Shown here piece by piece: positions 6,764-8,097 of a stretch of 8,097 bases of DNA. Source of the stretch: Chromatiaceae bacterium (GTDB lineage: Bacteria; Pseudomonadota; Gammaproteobacteria; Chromatiales; Chromatiaceae); NCBI GenBank assembly GCA_016938795.1, contig JAFGTZ010000386.1, positions 1 to 8,097 on the forward strand, read 5' to 3'. A model generated the notes under the pieces. It had not been told where the DNA came from. It worked only from the letters and a program-made list of their open reading frames with translations, and ran no database searches. The position numbers and the translations under genes were made by a program. How positions within the stretch are numbered: the stretch's first letter is position 1; each line of letters opens with the position of its first letter.

Positions 6764-6922
6764 ATTACACATGAGTTTTCGGGGAGGGCTGGGATGGACG
6801 CGGGGGGGGGCAGCGGCAGGGAGGCTGCGGTCAAGCCTCCAGGGATGGATTCATGGCGTCTCCCAGGGCCATTACCCAGCCCGGAGCGCATGAGGAAAAC
6901 CGAAAAACTGCTGCACAACGAG
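6764..6922. repeat. Approx. 160-bp repeat-like element with imperfect inverted ends
   Basis: The left end (6764-6782, ATTACACATGAGTTTTCGG) and right end (CCGAAAAACT onward, 6900-6922) are related inverted arms. The inner part AGTTTTCGG/CCGAAAAACT pairs with one bulge; the outer part is degenerate. The right end, 6886-6910, is an exact inverted copy of 4574-4598. Between the arms lie G-runs (6781-6810), a 7-bp hairpin GGAGGCT/AGCCTCC with a 7-base loop (6820-6840), and a stretch around CCAGGGATGG...TCTCCCAGGG (6839-6869). No coding frame here looks real. It resembles a non-autonomous or REP-like intergenic element, but no transposase and no clear target duplication is seen. Confidence 0.5.
6781..6810 (+). 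other. G-run cluster with a G9 tract, possible G-quadruplex
   Basis: Four G-runs occur within 30 bases: G4 (6781-6784), G3 (6786-6788), G3 (6791-6793) and G9 (6802-6810), with gaps of 1, 2 and 8 bases. This fits a relaxed quadruplex pattern on the plus strand, which is the sense strand for both flanking genes. The G9 tract is also prone to length change during replication and to sequencing error. It lies in the non-coding element about 210 bases before the Aer-like gene. Confidence 0.5.
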
Positions 6923-6973
6923 TATAGTATGGTCCGCCGCCGAAGCGCACTCATTGCCGCTGGGAGCCGGCCC

Positions 6974-7000
6974 TAACCCTCCTTTCCTTTGGCCCGATCA
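6974..7000 (+). promoter_or_regulatory. FliA (sigma-28) like promoter before the Aer-type receptor
   Basis: TAAC (6974-6977), exactly 15 bases, then CCCGATCA (6993-7000). The sigma-28 consensus is TAAA, 15 bases, GCCGATAA, so three of four and six of eight positions match with the right spacing. A start near 7007 would give a leader of about 16 bases, containing AGAGG (7013-7017) five bases before the ATG. Chemoreceptor genes are commonly in the flagellar sigma-28 regulon, which supports the call. Confidence 0.5.
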
Positions 7001-7022
7001 CTGCCTTCCTATAGAGGCCGCG

Positions 7023-8097
7023 ATGAAAAAAAATTTGCCCGTGACACAGCGCGAGGTGCCCTTGGCCGAGGACACCAACATCCTTTCAACCACCGACCTC
7101 AAGGGCGCGATTACCTACGTTAACGATGAGTTCATCCGCATCAGCGGCTTCAACGAAGACGAACTCATTGGCAAGAACCACAATGTGGTGCGTCACCCCG
7201 ATATGCCGCCGGCGGCCTTCGAGCATCTGTGGGGAACGCTAAAGGCGGGCCGCCCCTGGATGGGGATCATTAAAAATCGCTGCAAGAATGGCGATCATTA
7301 CTGGGTCAGCGCCTACGTCACCCCCATCCACCACAACGAAAAAATCACCGAATACCAGTCGGTGCGCACCAAACCTGATCCCGCTTGCGTCGCCCGCGCC
7401 GAGGCACGCTATCCGCATCTCCTGGCAGGAACCCGTCCGCTCGGTGATCGCCTCCCCGCACTGGGTGCGCGCTGGCGACTGCCGCTCTACCTTGTTCTCA
7501 TTGCCGCCGTTGTCACCATCGCCAGCCTCGCCGCCGGGCTGGATCTGGCGCCCGTGCTGGCCGCGCTCGTCCCCTTTGCCCTGCTGGGCATTGTGCTTGC
7601 GGTGTTGGACAGTCGTCCGCTCGCCCAACTGGGCGCGCAGGCGCGACGCCTGGCCCATAATCCCATCAGCCAGTTCGTCTACACCGGACGGCGCGACGAC
7701 TTCGGCGCAATTGAATTCGCCATGCGCATGTTGCAAGCCGAAACGGGCGCAGCGGTGGGACGCGTGGGCGATGCCTCCAAGGTCGTGCTCGACAAGGCGG
7801 AACGGCTGGTGACCCTGGTCGAGGAGGCGCGCGCGGCCATACTCGATCAGCAGGCGCAAACCGATCAGGTGGCCACCGCCGTCGAGGAGATGTCGGCGAG
7901 CGTGCGCGAGGTCGCCCAGAACGCCCAGCACACCGCCGATGCCGCCCATGAGGCCGATGGCGAGGCCAACACCGGGCGTCAGGTGGTCGTTACCGCCGGC
8001 GAGGCCATCGCCGCACTCGCCCAGGGCATCGAGCAGGCCGCCGGGGTCATCCACAGCCTCGAACAACGCAGCGACGAGATCAGCTCCGTGCTCGATG
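7023..8097 (+). CDS. aer: Aer-type PAS-domain aerotaxis/redox chemoreceptor, N-terminal part
   Basis: The frame is open to the right edge, giving 358 residues without the C-terminal hairpin tip. The N-terminal PAS domain (about 10-115) follows E. coli Aer closely in register: LAEDTNILSTTDLKGAIT (14-31), VVRHPDMP (55-62) with R57, H58 and D60, PWMGIIKNR (78-86) with W79 and N85, and KNGDHYWV (88-95). In Aer these residues serve FAD binding and signalling. Two hydrophobic segments (about 153-171 and 175-195) form a membrane hairpin without a periplasmic domain. A short HAMP-like linker (about 196-245) and the start of the coiled-coil signalling domain (from about 260, with VATAVEEMSASVREVAQNA) follow. 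It should report oxygen or electron-transport state to CheA/CheW. The ATG is followed by eight A residues (K-K-N codons). The receptor call is firm; the exact stimulus is inferred. Confidence 0.92.
   Translation, partial: MKKNLPVTQREVPLAEDTNILSTTDLKGAITYVNDEFIRISGFNEDELIGKNHNVVRHPDMPPAAFEHLWGTLKAGRPWMGIIKNRCKNGDHYWVSAYVTPIHHNEKITEYQSVRTKPDPACVARAEARYPHLLAGTRPLGDRLPALGARWRLPLYLVLIAAVVTIASLAAGLDLAPVLAALVPFALLGIVLAVLDSRPLAQLGAQARRLAHNPISQFVYTGRRDDFGAIEFAMRMLQAETGAAVGRVGDASKVVLDKAERLVTLVEEARAAILDQQAQTDQVATAVEEMSASVREVAQNAQHTADAAHEADGEANTGRQVVVTAGEAIAALAQGIEQAAGVIHSLEQRSDEISSVLD

Noticed and set aside
7239..8066. 275-residue frame opposite the Aer-like gene
   Set aside because: Antisense shadow of the receptor; the plus-strand frame has clear PAS, membrane and signalling segments.
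1..8097. tRNA, rRNA, CRISPR arrays, transposase genes
   Set aside because: None is seen: no tandem spaced repeats, no tRNA-like cloverleaf noticed and no transposase motif in any frame.

Overview
The window is high-GC DNA, apparently from a gammaproteobacterium. A purple sulfur bacterium (Chromatiaceae) or a close relative is plausible from the overall gene mix, but that is an impression and no 16S or other marker is present. Four of the six protein genes read clearly as known families. ClpB and OxyR keep the E. coli residue numbering at their key sites, which supports the gammaproteobacterial placement.

Layout. (1) Bases 1-1223 (+) are the 3' end of a phage-defence operon: the C-terminal 154 residues of a PglZ-type phosphatase-superfamily protein, then a complete BrxA-like (DUF1819) gene whose ATG overlaps the pglZ stop (ATGA). 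The order pglZ-brxA at the end of an operon is that of type 3 BREX (brxF-brxC-pglX-brxH-pglZ-brxA); the other genes would lie to the left. (2) Bases 1241-3841 (-) are clpB, convergent with brxA and only 17 bp away, so the defence island stops against a housekeeping chaperone. clpB has a good RpoH (sigma-32) type promoter in the 85-bp gap before it. (3) Bases 3927-4520 (-) are a Uma2-family PD-(D/E)XK protein upstream of clpB on the same strand. (4) Bases 4521-4697 are a divergent intergenic region with a palindromic repeat. (5) Bases 4698-5615 (+) are oxyR with both redox cysteines (C199 and C208). (6) Bases 5706-6707 (+) are a DUF389/TIGR00341 membrane protein. (7) Bases 6708-7022 are a 315-bp gap with a strong hairpin, a roughly 160-bp repeat-like element rich in G-runs, and a FliA-like promoter. 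(8) From 7023 to the right edge is the start of an Aer-type PAS chemoreceptor, open at the window end.

How the genes fit together. There is no single pathway here. The left part is antiviral defence, the middle is protein disaggregation under heat stress, and the right part is redox and oxygen sensing: OxyR senses peroxide, and the Aer-like receptor senses oxygen or redox state through FAD. No new multi-gene system is evident. The least explained structure is a repeat family in the two intergenic regions around oxyR-DUF389. A 25-bp sequence occurs exactly in inverted orientation at 4574-4598 and 6886-6910. The first copy is the core of a 63-bp palindrome, and the second is the right end of a longer element with related inverted arms.
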